From Lates calcarifer (Eukaryota > Chordata > Actinopteri > Centropomidae): a stretch of DNA of 64,000 nucleotides. How positions within the stretch are numbered: the first letter of the stretch is position 1; each line of letters opens with the position of its first letter. This document shows, piece by piece, positions 46,643-60,000 of the stretch. The stretch is from NCBI RefSeq assembly GCF_001640805.2, contig NC_066848.1, positions 7,455,526 to 7,519,525 of the forward strand, written 5' to 3'. A program made the position numbers and the translations under genes. The notes beneath the pieces were generated by a model. It saw only the letters and a program-made list of their open reading frames with translations, had not been told where the DNA came from and did not search any database.

Positions 46643-49600
46643 AAAACAGACTTGTTTTGGCCTACCTCTGTTTTAAACACGATATTTTATGTTCTTTATT
46701 CCTGTTGTAAATTTAGAGGGGTGACGGTGGCCTGACTTAAAATATATACCCTGTACTGCATGACAATCAGTCAGAGCTCAGATAGAGATATTGGTCATAT
46801 TTCTGTCCAAAAACACAATAAGAAAAAAGCATTTCCAGTACTGGTGTAATGAAGGATGAAAGATGAAATTTCATATTCCCTACAGTTTCTTTTCTGGTGA
46901 CAAAGAGAATGGCTGACAGGGGGAGTGCCAGGCTGTATGGTGGTTTATGGATCACTGAGCGTACAGGTCAAAAAGACATTCACATATTTTCTGTAACCAC
47001 AACAAAATACATTGGAAACTGATGCCTGTTTCCCACTACATATGAATTCATTTAAAGCAGAATATGAATGTCTTTCAGATTTATTCTGTCCTCTTAAAAT
47101 AAACACAAAGGTCTAGTCTGGAAGTGTAACCCTGCTGTTCCTCTTGACTAACAGATCTTTTTATTTATTTATTTATTTATTTTAACACAGATTAACACAG
47201 ACAACTGGATCTAAATGATCATTGTTTTCTGAAGAGGTTTCTGACATTAGTGATGATGGTGAACAAACATTTTTCACCTCAGGTACTGAGTTGTGTGTTA
47301 GTATACATGTCTATTCATCGCAGTTTTTGACTAATCAATAACATAAACCGTTCTATGTTCTTTTAAAGTTAGGTATTTTTCAAACTTGGTCCAGTGGGCA
47401 TATGAAAGCCTACTGGGTTTAGTATGTCTGTTTCCAAGTGCTGCAGTGACAATTTATAGCTATAAATGAACAATTAGACTATTATTGCATCATCGGTGTC
47501 ATCAGTGCAACGTTTTACATCTCTTATTAGCCTAATAGATCTTTATGTCTCCAGCCCATATTAAACAGTGGAATCATCTGTGGACTACGACGTGCATAGG
47601 CTCTGCAGAAATCCATGGCATAGTAGTTAGGGTACCATCTAGAGTTCATCCATCAGTTCCTATACGCTTCAACAGCGAAGGTATCCACGAAGCCATGCTC
47701 TGCGAAGGCATGTGACTGAATAAGGACATTAGGTAAAATTACGTTAACTTTGCGCTGAGTAGTTTAAATTCTCCCTGCACCCACCTGACAGCCCTGGATG
47801 GTTGCTATTTATCCTTGTCCCTGCGCAGATACCCCGGGGCCTGCAGAGACAAGCTGCGCGCAATAGATCCTGGGAAGCGGCATGGATAACCGTCCCAGCA
47901 CCGACTCCCGCAGCAAGACAAAGCTAGTACGGTTTCTTACCCCTTGTTCGAAGAGAGCCCGCAGTGTTATGATCATCGTGGGGGAGCAGCCCTACTGCAG
48001 CAGGCTACAGTCCACTCGTTCGGCCGAGGTCGTTCGTCCTTCCCAGGCTTCCTTGTAGCGCACCTACCGCTGAGGATCCACCGCACCTTTGGGCGTCAGA
48101 CGGATTAGTTAAATCGGTGTAGCTGATCTCACGCCACCCGCTATTGGTGGCTCTGACCTGTCGCTGTCAAACCGCGAGGCTAATCCAATTAAGTGTTTAA
48201 AGGCAAGAAGCTAAGAATAGCGCCAATTACAGTAAAAAGTTTCAGATCTTCAGCGTGGTGCTGGTGGTAATAGAGCAAATGAATGGGGGAACCATGTACA
48301 GTTCATGTCATTGATGAATTACCTGCCAGAGCGGAGCAGCCTTCAGTGAGAGGACGTCAAAACAGCAATGCCATGATCACAAGGATTATTTTGGATCCGT
48401 GGTGGGAGCACTGAAGAGAGTACACAGGATCAGACCGCTGACATAGGTTATATATGGTACCAGGTAATGTTCCTATTCTTTATCATCTTCCCCCTACAGT
48501 CCTGATGTCTTCATATTAGATCAATTTGTTCTGTTAATTATCTGTAGATCCCAGAAATTTACTAACCCCAAGATGAACATTCACAGGATTGTAATGAGAT
48601 TTACCTTTAAGAGACACAGGAATGCATAGTAGCCTTCATATTCAGGCCTGTGAGGACAAAAAATCGTCTTCTTGGTATTGTTGTTTACTATAGAGGCTGC
48701 TTGTGCTGTAGCTACATAAATTAGACTCTAGATCATAGCAGTTTAATGCCCATGCTGCCATACTTTGTATTTCATTGTACATGAATGTGGGAATTTATTA
48801 TCACCTTGTAGTGAGAAAGAAGGTTGTAAGACAGAGACCTAGATCCTGAAGAAGCATGTTGTCCCAAATTTCCTAAGAATACAGCACAGCTTCTCCTCTG
48901 TCTGTGTCTACATCATGTGGCTATCTGCTTAATGGATCAGTAAGGTAGTTTGTCTATAACAGGATGGTAAGACTAGTTGGATTTGACTGGGGATTAAGGT
49001 GATGGCAGTTTCTACATTTTAGTCCAAACATACTGAACAGGAAAAAAAACTGTGTCTGTAGTGGCAACTGGTGTGTAAAATGGCCATGGCATCAGGTTAT
49101 TAGATATTAAACATGGTTGATTCTAGACAGCAAAAAACATCCACCCTGAAACTGCACAAGAGATCTATGAAATGAATTTTGTAATGCCCTATAATTCCAT
49201 GTTAATCATCAGGTTTTAAAGGCTGTGAATTAGGGAATGCAGATACTGTAAGAGAAAGCGAGAGAGAAAGCAGAAGAGGTCAGACTTGGTCTAGTCAATC
49301 AGCACATCCAATTGTAAAGATAAAAGCCATCACAGAAGCCAGGTTTGGTCCCCTGCAGCATTGCGTGGCTTCACAGCGTTACTCCAGTAGCTTTACACCT
49401 GCAGACAAACCACTTTGAGGGAGTACAGCTGCTAAAGTTTTGCTCAAGAGTGGATGGGTGGGAGCACCCGGCAGGGTTTCTACTTTCTCCTTCAATCCCT
49501 TCTATATCATAGCAACAAACCAGCGTGCAGGGATGCAGTAGGATGATTAACATTTCTCATCAATATAATGATTTAGCACTGATTTGAATGGCCTTGTATA

Positions 49601-51007
49601 GAGACCTCATAACCGCACAGTTTCAGAGGTGTTTTGTTTTGACTTGTAATCTTGTAAGGCTTTCCTTGTGTTCAGTCGGCTGTCCAGGTGTCATGAGCCG
49701 AGGATAAATACAGTTTAAGAGAAGGATTTAATCAGGCCTAAAGTAATTGGGTTGGTTTGTTTCAGTGAAAGCATGTTGCTTTGTTCAGTACACTATGTGG
49801 CTGGCTGTGAGCAACCTATTGTATTACTGTTCTGAAACACTGAGAGGAACAAAAAAACAGATCTAGTGGAATAAAAAGCTTGATGGTTGGGTTTCACAGC
49901 CTTTACCATCCATCAGGAACAACCAGATTCTGTCTTGTATAATTGTTTGAGAAAATCAAGTTAAAGTTATCAACATAAAAGAAAACAGCATGTCAATTTC
50001 TACTCCTAGTATTACTCTCATGTCATCAAATCTTTATCTAAAGTTGGACATGCAGTAAAAGATCTCTCAGATTAAACTAAACATAATTGTTTTGCATTTA
50101 TGTCTGTCCACTGACTTCCATTAATAGCTGCCAGCTCAGTGCTAGATTTTACTGTAATCTTCCAAAATGATAAAGATTTGTTTAATTGTATGTTCATCCA
50201 GATGAAATAATGCAATGATCTGAACCAGAATTACATTTTACTGACTGACTGATTCAGTTTTAATGTGTGCTTCCTCATCTAGCAATAAAATCTGACTGTC
50301 TGATGATGTAAGATGAACAAATTTATATGTCTAAATATATAATATGGATATATAATATAGACAGCTTTTCTTTGCTTTTCCTATATCATCATTGGTCTGT
50401 AAGGTCATTTGCATTCTCTCTGCATTCTTAACTGTATATAGTTGCAGTAGAAACAGTAGACAACAAACTAACATGGGATCATGACACAGTTGCTTTGGTG
50501 TCAGACGCACAGCTCCGTCAGAACCACCCCCAGGTCAGAAGAAAGCCTATTACGAAACAGGAGGAGCACAGGGAAGCTGAGAGGCAGTGAGACTAATGGA
50601 CTAAGATAATCTAATCAGAGCCCAGTGCAGAGAACTGTCTTTTTCTGCTAAGTTTCTCAGAACTATCTTTCAAAACTGTCTCTGACAACTAAGTATTGTT
50701 GACAGGCTGTGACAACAACACTAATACTTTCACAGAGAGGTGTGAAGATAAAGTGGATCTTGAGAAGCTTGAGACCCGGCAAAGAATAACAGCTCAGTAT
50801 AGAGTTTATGTCACTTTCATGAGTGATGAAAGACATACACGATATTCATTCAAATCCTGTAGATGTTTGATTTGTTTACACAAAACAAGTCAGAAAAAAT
50901 GTAAACTTTCCTCAGAATATTCCCCTGAACAAAGACTCTAATAAGTTATATTTTGGGTTTGTACATGTGTGTGTTTCGTATGTACCGTGTGTATACTCCA
51001 CAAGCAG
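46643..51007. other. intergenic region between mapk8 and the FRMPD2-like gene
   Basis: About 4.4 kb lying between two outward-facing genes. A CpG-rich patch at about 47,670-48,180 holds the candidate mapk8 upstream exon. An (ATTT)n run lies near 47,160-47,182. The rest is AT-rich; I see no conserved coding exon. Confidence 0.5.
47935..47985 (-). other. mapk8b: candidate upstream mapk8 first exon with in-frame ATG
   Basis: On the minus strand an ATG with A at -3 opens twelve codons, MIITLRALFEQG, and stops exactly at a donor GTAAGA. Spliced to 43,923 it runs in frame through [15 protein letters not shown] into the usual MNKNK start. The region is CpG-rich. It could also belong to an unrelated leader. 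Confidence 0.35.
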
Positions 51008-51020
51008 GAATGTGTGCAGG

Positions 51021-54000
51021 ATGAGCAGCACATTTGTTACATTAGCTGAAGTACTGGAGGCACGAGGGGGACCTCTACTGGAGGACGAGGTCTGGTCCCT
51101 GCTGCTGGGCACTGCAGAGTCTTTAGTGGATGTCTCCTATAAGGGTAAAGCATTTTAGATAACCTCTCTTCTTGTCTCACATAAATCATGTATAAATGTT
51201 AACAGCGTACCATTGTGTTATTGCAATGTAAACACAACATAAACATTTGACTATATCTTGGAGTATCTTTACAGGACTTTACCGTAGAACTGTATCAGCA
51301 CCATCATTATATATTATGGCCTTCCTACTTTTTTTTCAGGTCACAACAATATGTGCAATATCATAAGCCCCACCTCCTTGCTGCTGTCAGCCACTGGTAC
51401 CTTAGCATTTAAGAACTGTGGCCTATCAGATGAGGTATCCACCTTCACTGCTCCAGAAATGCTGCAGGGCCGTGCCAGCTCAACCAAACCTGCCATAGAG
51501 AGGGTCAGTGCATACATCCTCATTTCTGTCCTAAGACCTTACATGAAAGTTGATGGCAGATTTGTCAAACACTAAAGAGCATTATATCATACTGGGTTGT
51601 TTTTTTAGCAGTAACTTTAAACTCTGCACTGATTTGATCTGATTACATGTCTTTTTCCTTGGAGCATTCAATCTCAGGATGTCAGGAGTTGAAGGACGAT
51701 AGAGGTCTAAGCACGCCATCTAGTGGCTGGACAGGGCAACCTCTGCCCTGAATTCTACACTTGAGAGCCCCAGTTTATTAATATACAGTAGAAAATTAAC
51801 TCCTAAGAATAATTTCAATATTTTGTCCATACAGGAAAATAATCAAATATGTGTATGCTTGTCTCTTTCACATACACACATCTTTGAGTAATCTGCCATG
51901 ATAAATGTAATCACAATATCTCCTCTTTATGTAACCATAGGTAGAGATAATTAACTTTAAAAACTGCAGGAAATGTCATACAATGTATCAAACATGCTAT
52001 GGCCTCAACCAATACATAATATTCAAACAGAATTTGACATATTTGCCATTTATTAAATCATACTTAAATTATTGTGTATGAATTCTGAAGACTGTGTAAA
52101 CCTCTTGACAGAAAACATAGATTAAGGGACACATGGTGGGGTTTTAGTTATGGTGCAAGGGTTGAATATAAATTAGGTTGTAAAATATTGATGAATCATT
52201 AAACACAAATATGTGTGACACGTGTAAAAGTAAACCTGGCTTTATTTTATAGTAAGCTGGTTGCATCTCATTATAGCAATATGTCTTGTCACTGATCAGT
52301 TCATTTTGTTGCACAGATGCTGGTGTATTCACTGGGTATGACTCTCTACTGGTCAGTTGATTTTCACCTACCTCAAAATCAGGTGGGAAGCCCTGATACA
52401 AAGCTGTAATATTTTTAATCAGTTCCATCACAGTCTTACACCTCAGTTGTTATAATTACTTTCCACTTTCATTCACCTCAGCCAGTCCAGTTGAGTGACC
52501 ATCTAAACAGCCTCCTCCTCAGCATGTGTGAGGACCTGGCCCACCGCAGGGTAAATCTCAACTCCATCCTGGAAGCCTGCGAATCTCAGCATAAAGCCTC
52601 CATCCTGCCGCCGCCCACCACAGTCATCAGACAGCTGGTGGAGGAGGTCTTTCATGAATCAGTGAGTCTGGATATCCACCTACAGTATGTTCCTGTCTGC
52701 AAGTATTTCAGCTTCTCTGCAGGCCATTATCTATGTGTCAGAATTTAAAGGCATACTGCATAATAATATGCATAATGCCAAAAAAAACAAAAAACAAATC
52801 AGTGTAATTAGTAGTGGTTTCTTCTCCTCCAGATGGACCAGGGCTCTTTGCCAGACAGTAACGTACCTTTGAGTGGCAGAAGCCAGATGATCAGAGAGAG
52901 ACTTCATGGTGAGTCCAAATAAGTGATATCACAAAAATCTGAATTACTATGTTCTAAATAGGGACAGTACGTTCAGTTGCAGCCTTATTTCTCATTCCAG
53001 GACATTTGGCAACATGAAAATAAGCCGGAATTATGTGAATTGCACAGGAGTATCCTATTTTACTCTACTGCTTCTATTCATTTTGGCATCCTAAATAACT
53101 CTAACCGTCTCCATATTTGCAGAAAATAGTTTCAGTCATTGTTCTTTTGACTCAAGATAGTGTACAGGTCAACAGGATTAAAATCTTAACCTAAAGCAAG
53201 CCCAGGATTAGGTTCCTGCGAGAGCCAATAATCAGATACTGAGTGTGGATGCTCCAGGCTAAACCCTCTGCCAGCCTCATTTCTGTCCAGACATCTCAGT
53301 GTCTCCAGGGAGCACAGAGACAGACGGGAATCAAACATTGCTGTCATCTTTCATCTCTTACCTGGTTGACAGGAAAGAGAGGGCCATTTTCAGACTTCAG
53401 CGACGGGAGTGCTGAAGGGAGAAGATACTCAACAGACTCTGACTCAAAGTCAGGTATGCATGCAATGCAGAGGAAACCAAAACTGAAAAGAAGTCACAGA
53501 ATGATAGAAAGAAGGAATTCTTAAGTACTGTCAAAATAATTTATCTTGTATGGATGTAATCCTTATTAAATGCATTTTTTTAAATCAACTATTTTTCTTT
53601 AACGTGTGTGTTCCAGCAGTAAGAGGCTTATTTTGACAATACAAGTGCAAGTGCTCCTTTTGTGTGTGTTTTCTAGGGAGTTTACCTCAGAGACCTTGGA
53701 GACAAAGGCCAAGGAGCTCTCCCACACCACTGTACCAATCTTCTTTAGACAGGTATGCTCTATACACACAGATCCATACACACTGCCGCCACCAATACTG
53801 TAGTTACAAAAGGATTCTTTAGCTATTTGTGTGTGCATGTCAGCATAAATAAATCCATCCATTTTTCATTTTACCCTCCCTCACTGCCTGTACTGACTTT
53901 GAGGGGACGTGACATTGTCCCAGAGTTTGACTTCTCCAACTCATCTGCACAACTATTACACAATCTGTCCTTCCCTACCCCTTTCTCTCTCTCTCTCTCT

Positions 54001-57000
54001 TTCTCTCTTTCCCCTCAGACTCCCTCGTGGGGTTCGTCACAGGGACAGCACCTGCAGCTGGCTTGGTAGGAGCCCCCACCACGACATCTCTCCTAAAACA
54101 TCAGGCAGATCTCACAGTCCCTCCATCACCTTCAGCGAGTCCTCACTCAGCCTGAGCCAGAGAAAAGCTAAGGTAAGATTTTAAAAAATGTTTATTAAGT
54201 GATATAAATGCAAAAGGGATATGTTCCTGTAGAACATAAACTAAAAGTATATGCTGTGGATCTGTACATCAAGAAGCTTTTTCATGTTATCATAGTTCTA
54301 TAAGTATGACAGTGAACTTACTGTCTCTGCATTTAAAGAGTTTATATTATAAATGTTTATTTTGCCAGGCTTTGGGTCCTGAGTTCATCAGAATGCCAGA
54401 TGAACAACAAATTGTTCTCGAGCTTCCAGGATCTATTGTGGTAAATTTATTATTCCTGTTCACCTCCTGTTTTGATCTGCTTCTGATCAATTTCACTGTA
54501 AACTTGTGTTTTTTCCACACTATTTTAATTTGTTTTTTTCTTGCATGCTGAACTATGTCTGTTTGCATAATTGCATGCACAGTATTTGTATATTTATGTG
54601 CATGCATGTGAGTGTTTGTAGTTTTTTTTTTTTTTTTTGGTCCACGTGTGTCAGTGTGTTTGTGTGTGTACACCACAGTCCAGAAAGGGCCGCTCTTGTT
54701 CATCTCAGAGAGAAGTGACCGTGGTGCTGCCTAACGGACAGTATGTGGTGGTCCGCTGTGACATTAAGACCAGAGCAAGAGATGTGTTTGACATGGTGGT
54801 GGCTCACGCAAATTTGGTGGAACACTTCTACTTTGGCCTTGCCTTCCTAGATGGTAAGAGGATGTATTATATGGGACCTAACCTAGCGTGATTACACCGA
54901 TTGCAAATCAGAAACATTCAAATTAAAAATCAAATTCAAATGTACATCATCCAACTCGTGATACTTTGCCCTCACAAATGGCATGAATGGTGAACTTCTG
55001 CTTGTGATTTGTGTTTTTCTTTCCTCTGCAGATGATGAATATTTCTTTTTGGACCATGAAACAAAAATCTCCAAAGTTGCACCTGACAGTTGGAAAAAAG
55101 GGCAGATCTCCTCCTTTTTGGTGTTTCTTCGAGTTAAATTTTTTGTTGATGACATCGCCTTCATTTTGTAAGTACAGTACAGGTATTTTGCTTATATGCT
55201 GTAAATTAATCTCTTTATTTAATCTTTTTTTTTTGTTTGTTTCCTAGACACAGACTGACCCGTCACCAGTACTACTTACAGCTACGTAAGGATATCTTGG
55301 AGGACAGACTTTACTGTAATGAAGAGACAGGCTTGTTCCTAGCTGCTCTTGCTCTGCAGGCTGAGTTTGGGGATTACATGCCAGAGGTATCAAGGACAAA
55401 GAGAAAAAAGTTCACCACATGTCTTTAAATACCAGCATCATCTTTCATAGTGTGTCACAGTGGCATATGTGGTTCTTTTGTGTGTCATTTTAGTTGTATG
55501 GTAAGAATTATTACCAGCCGGAGCATTATGTGTCCAAGAGGATGCTAGAGAAGATGGCCCTGCCCAGTGTCAAGGAAGAGTTGCCAAGACTACATGCAAG
55601 TCATGCCCAGATGCTGCCTGAAGAGGCAGAAATAGAGTACCTAAAGGTACCCAGACTACTAATGCATACACTCACACACAAAAACAAGGATTCCATTATC
55701 AAGTAGCACACATTATCCTTTGGCTATTTTTTCACCTTTCAATATGCTAAATTAATACAGTGTGTGCATTTGTTATGACTACAACTCTAATGGCTACAAT
55801 TTAAAATTTCATGTGCCCCTCTCACACAAAAACACACAAATATGTGCCCCTCAGATTGCCCAGCAGTTACCTGAGTATGGGGTTATGTTCCACCGTGTGG
55901 GGCGAGAGAAAAGACCAGTGGTGGGAGAGTTGGTGTTGGGAGTCTGTGTCAAAGGAATCATCGTGTACGAGATGAAGAACCACCTTCGGGCTGTCACCAG
56001 GCGCTTCCTCTGGAGAGAAACCGACTCCATATCCACTGGGGTAAAAATAAGTGGCAAAAATTTCAGTCAGATTTTGCAATATGAGATATTACTTTGTACA
56101 GTTCATTTTGTTATGAAGCTCAAAGTAAAAGTACGATGACTCGTGTCTGTCTTTCAGCGACGTAAACTGATTATAGAGTGTGGCGGGCCAAGCGGGAAAA
56201 AGCATGGTTTTATAACAGAGAGCTCAAAAATAGCACAGTACGTCCTGAACCTCTGCTCAGCACAGCACAAGTTTCACAGTGAGATGACGTCACGACAGCT
56301 GAACCACACCATGATACCAGGTGGGAAAATTTTAGTGAGTGGGTAGATGGTCTTGCTTTGGACAATGATAAATATTTACTCTTGGTTGTTTTCTGTTTCT
56401 CCAGATGAAAACATGGACAAGTATATGTCTGTCTACCGGGCTCGTAACCTGAACCTGAAGCGGATGTCCTGCTCAGAGGGCATGTTGAACCATGTGGGTC
56501 TGACACCCGGTCAACCAGACTCCCTCTCCAAGTCCTGTGACGACCTGACTGCCAAGCTGGAGGCTCGACTCCGCCAGCAGAGAGAGATGAGGAGGGAGAT
56601 GAGCAGAGAGCTGAACAAGGAGCTCCGTGAAACAGGAGATCCCAGGGACATGAAAGATCGACAGTGTTGGAGGTAGCCCTTGATGATGATAACATTAATA
56701 TTCATGACACAGAAAACGTGTAGGGATTTGGCTAAATGCAACTGTACATATGTTGTAGCACCCCAGAGCCAATTCCGAGGATGATGTCCAGTGTCTCTCT
56801 ACAGAAGCAGGACTCTGACACCTCCTCCTCTGTACGAGGTGAATATGTCTATTTAAACCCAGCTCCTCTTTGCAGACACATATACAGGGGTGACAAATTA
56901 AAGTGTTGGGTCACTACAAACCTCCTAAACTGCTTTAATGACATAGAAGTGCTCATACCCTGTATGGAACCATCTGCATTTGATATGTTAATGAAACTCA

Positions 57001-60000
57001 AATTAGGGTGGCTCACAAATAGTCTTTGTTTTGACCCCAATCCAGCCAGCAGGGGGATTTATTCCACTGTCCAAAGACATACAGATCAAGTGATTCGGAA
57101 ATTCTAAATTACTTTTAAGTCTGAGTCTGAACACAATAGAAAATATATAAATACATAATATGGCTACAGTTGCACATTTACCATTTGTAAAATGTGTGCT
57201 TTGCAGTTGATACACCAACCAGGACCCCACCAGAGAGAGAGATAGTCTGTGTGAACCTGAAGAAAGATCCCAAATTGGGCTTTGGTGAGTTCATTCAGGT
57301 GGACTTAACTGTGAACTTGATGTAAAATTAATGAGCACAGTGCCATGTATCTGAGTCTTTGACTGGAGACTTTTGTCTTCCTCTCTGGTCCTGTTTCAGG
57401 CTTTGTGATAGTGGGAGAGGACAATACAGGTAAACTTGACCTTGGGATCTTCATTGCTTCCATTGTGCCTGATGGGCCCGCGGAAAGAGATGGACGAATC
57501 AAACCCGGTAAGGAGCAGCACCAAGAAATAAGAACTGGAAATACAGACGACAGCTTGCAGCTTTACACGCGCTAGAGACAGAAACAAAACTTGACATGTG
57601 ATAACAAAGATTTTGTAATGATGCATTTCCAGGTGGACGTCTTATCTCCCTGAACAAGACTAGTTTGGAAGGAGTGACATTCAGTGATGCTGCTGCCATC
57701 TTACAAAGCAGCCCTGATGAGGTTGAGCTCATCGTGTCCCAGCCTAAACGTAAGATCTGTTTATCTCTGTATGCACAGCCTGAGAAGTTCAGTCAAGCAA
57801 ATATTTTAAAAAGAATACAACCTATTTGTGTATTGGTGTCCTTGATCTCACCGGGTTGTTTTCCTATCAGAGACTCTGAGGGACCGGCAGAGCTCCTTAA
57901 GTCAAAGCACTCTGGGTTTGGCACTGGAGAGAAGCTTTGGGTCACAGACCACCCTGAGTGGCACAGAGTACCGTCCTGCTGTGGAGGAGCTGGAGGAGGC
58001 CATCACTCTGTCCAACATGGCAACCCCAAAGCAGAGCAGGAGGCTTCACATACCCGTTGTGAGAATACATGATGCCCAGGTCAGAATCAGTGCTTAGCTC
58101 ACAGGGGAGATAGTGGTTTCCATGAGGCAATGTCAACCTGAGTCAAAGCTGATAAAAGAGTTCAACCAGTTCTAATTGTTAAATGGATTAAGCGCTCTAA
58201 ATAATGTGATGAAACTCTCGAGTTGTTGTTTTCAGGTGTCCTGAAAACACCAGCAATCTTAACCTAATTTCTTCCTTTCTAAATCTAGATGTCTTTTTTG
58301 TCTGTTCACTTCTTTCTTGCTCTTTTTCAGGACGTGTGTTCCAGGTCCCCCTCTATCCTAAGCTTGAAAACTGGCGAACGGTTTGTAGTGGAGTTAAAGA
58401 AAAGCAGCGGTAGTCTTGGCATCAGTGTTGCTGTGAGTGAATCATTTCTCTTTATTATAACTTATTATATACTACATTTACCTCATATTTTCCAACTACC
58501 CCTCTCTACAGGAGTCTAGGTTGGTTTTGATTATTTCCTTACTCCCCACCATGACTAAATCTGTAGGAACAGGGAAGCTGAAAAACCACTACTGTGTCTA
58601 GATAGAAAGCCTTGTGCCTCATGCCATGTTGGCATATTAAAACCCAAGTAAACTGTGCCAGGAATGTAGTGACATTGCTGCCTTGTATTACATCAGCTCA
58701 GCCAAAGCGATTTACAAGACTAAATGGGAAAGGCCAATAGGTAAGCTACGATGCAAAGTAACTTGGATCCTCACACACTGAGCCGGTGTGAGTTGTTAGG
58801 GTTATCTGAGGCATCTGACATTGACTAATCACTTCTCTGTAATCTCTCTCGCCAAAAGGGAGGAATAAACACTAATGTGCGATATGGCGGCATCTACATC
58901 AAGAGCCTGGTGCCAGGAGGTGCTGCAGAGCAGGACGGGCGTGTTCAGATCGGTAATCTTTTTATTTGTCACTTTAATATGTGATCATGTGGCTGTGAAA
59001 TACGGGAAAGTTTCTGTGAAGCTTTGATTTTGTGCAACTTCTGATTAAGTAGGGGGGACAGTAGCAAAAGCCAATGTCATTCATTTGCATCTCTCATCTG
59101 TCATTGTTGTTTTATTTTGAATGACAGTTCTCCAATTGCCTTTGCATCATCAGCATCAAAGGATATGATGAAAACATTGTGAAATATATGCCACATTCTT
59201 CACAGACGTCACCCTTGTTGTTACCTTGGGGGCCTAAAGATTTTTTAATTTCCTTATACGAAATATTAAATAACTGAGTGTGAAATGAAGAACAGTGCCC
59301 ATACCCTCTAGGATTAAAGATCTAAAACCTGTAAAGGAGCAGCAAAGCTGTTCTTTAGGCTTTCTCCTATCACTATACTGGCATTGCTTTTTTGTTTTAT
59401 CAGTTATTTGTTTATGTGTGCGCCACTGGAGCATTGTGCTGTGTCTGCTTGGTTCACGCTTCAGTGACCAGGAACGACTTTTAGATTTGTTGACATGCCC
59501 ATCAACCACACACACACACACACACATAAACCATTTATGTATTGATGTTGCTAATGATGATGAGATTTGTGTTTGTGCATATGACAGGTGACAGACTGCT
59601 GGAGGTTGACGGGTCCAACCTGAGGGGCGTGACTCACCAACAAGCTGTCGAGTGCCTGAAGAGGACTGGGGAGGTATACACACACACACACATGGCCACA
59701 AACACATGCAAACATGCACATGCAGTAAAACGCAATTACACATAAACATACTACATCTTTTGCTGATATGACTGCATTACTATCAGTGAATGTGACTGTA
59801 TTCTGACATTTTTGCTGGTAACTAGTGATACTGTACATTGTTCTTTGTGCATGTTGAAGTATAAACTATTGAACATATAAAGGGGTTTATGTGCGTGTGC
59901 ATCTTTCCCCCATAGGTGGTGAACCTGCTGTTGGAAAGGGAGCCCACTGTAATATTGGAGCCTAGACCCGAATCACCCTGCCCCCCCTTGGCCCCAAGTC

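Noticed and set aside
46389..46643. 84-codon open frame with LSIYLSIY repeats
   Set aside because: It is translation of the (CTAT)n microsatellite and has no conserved flank.
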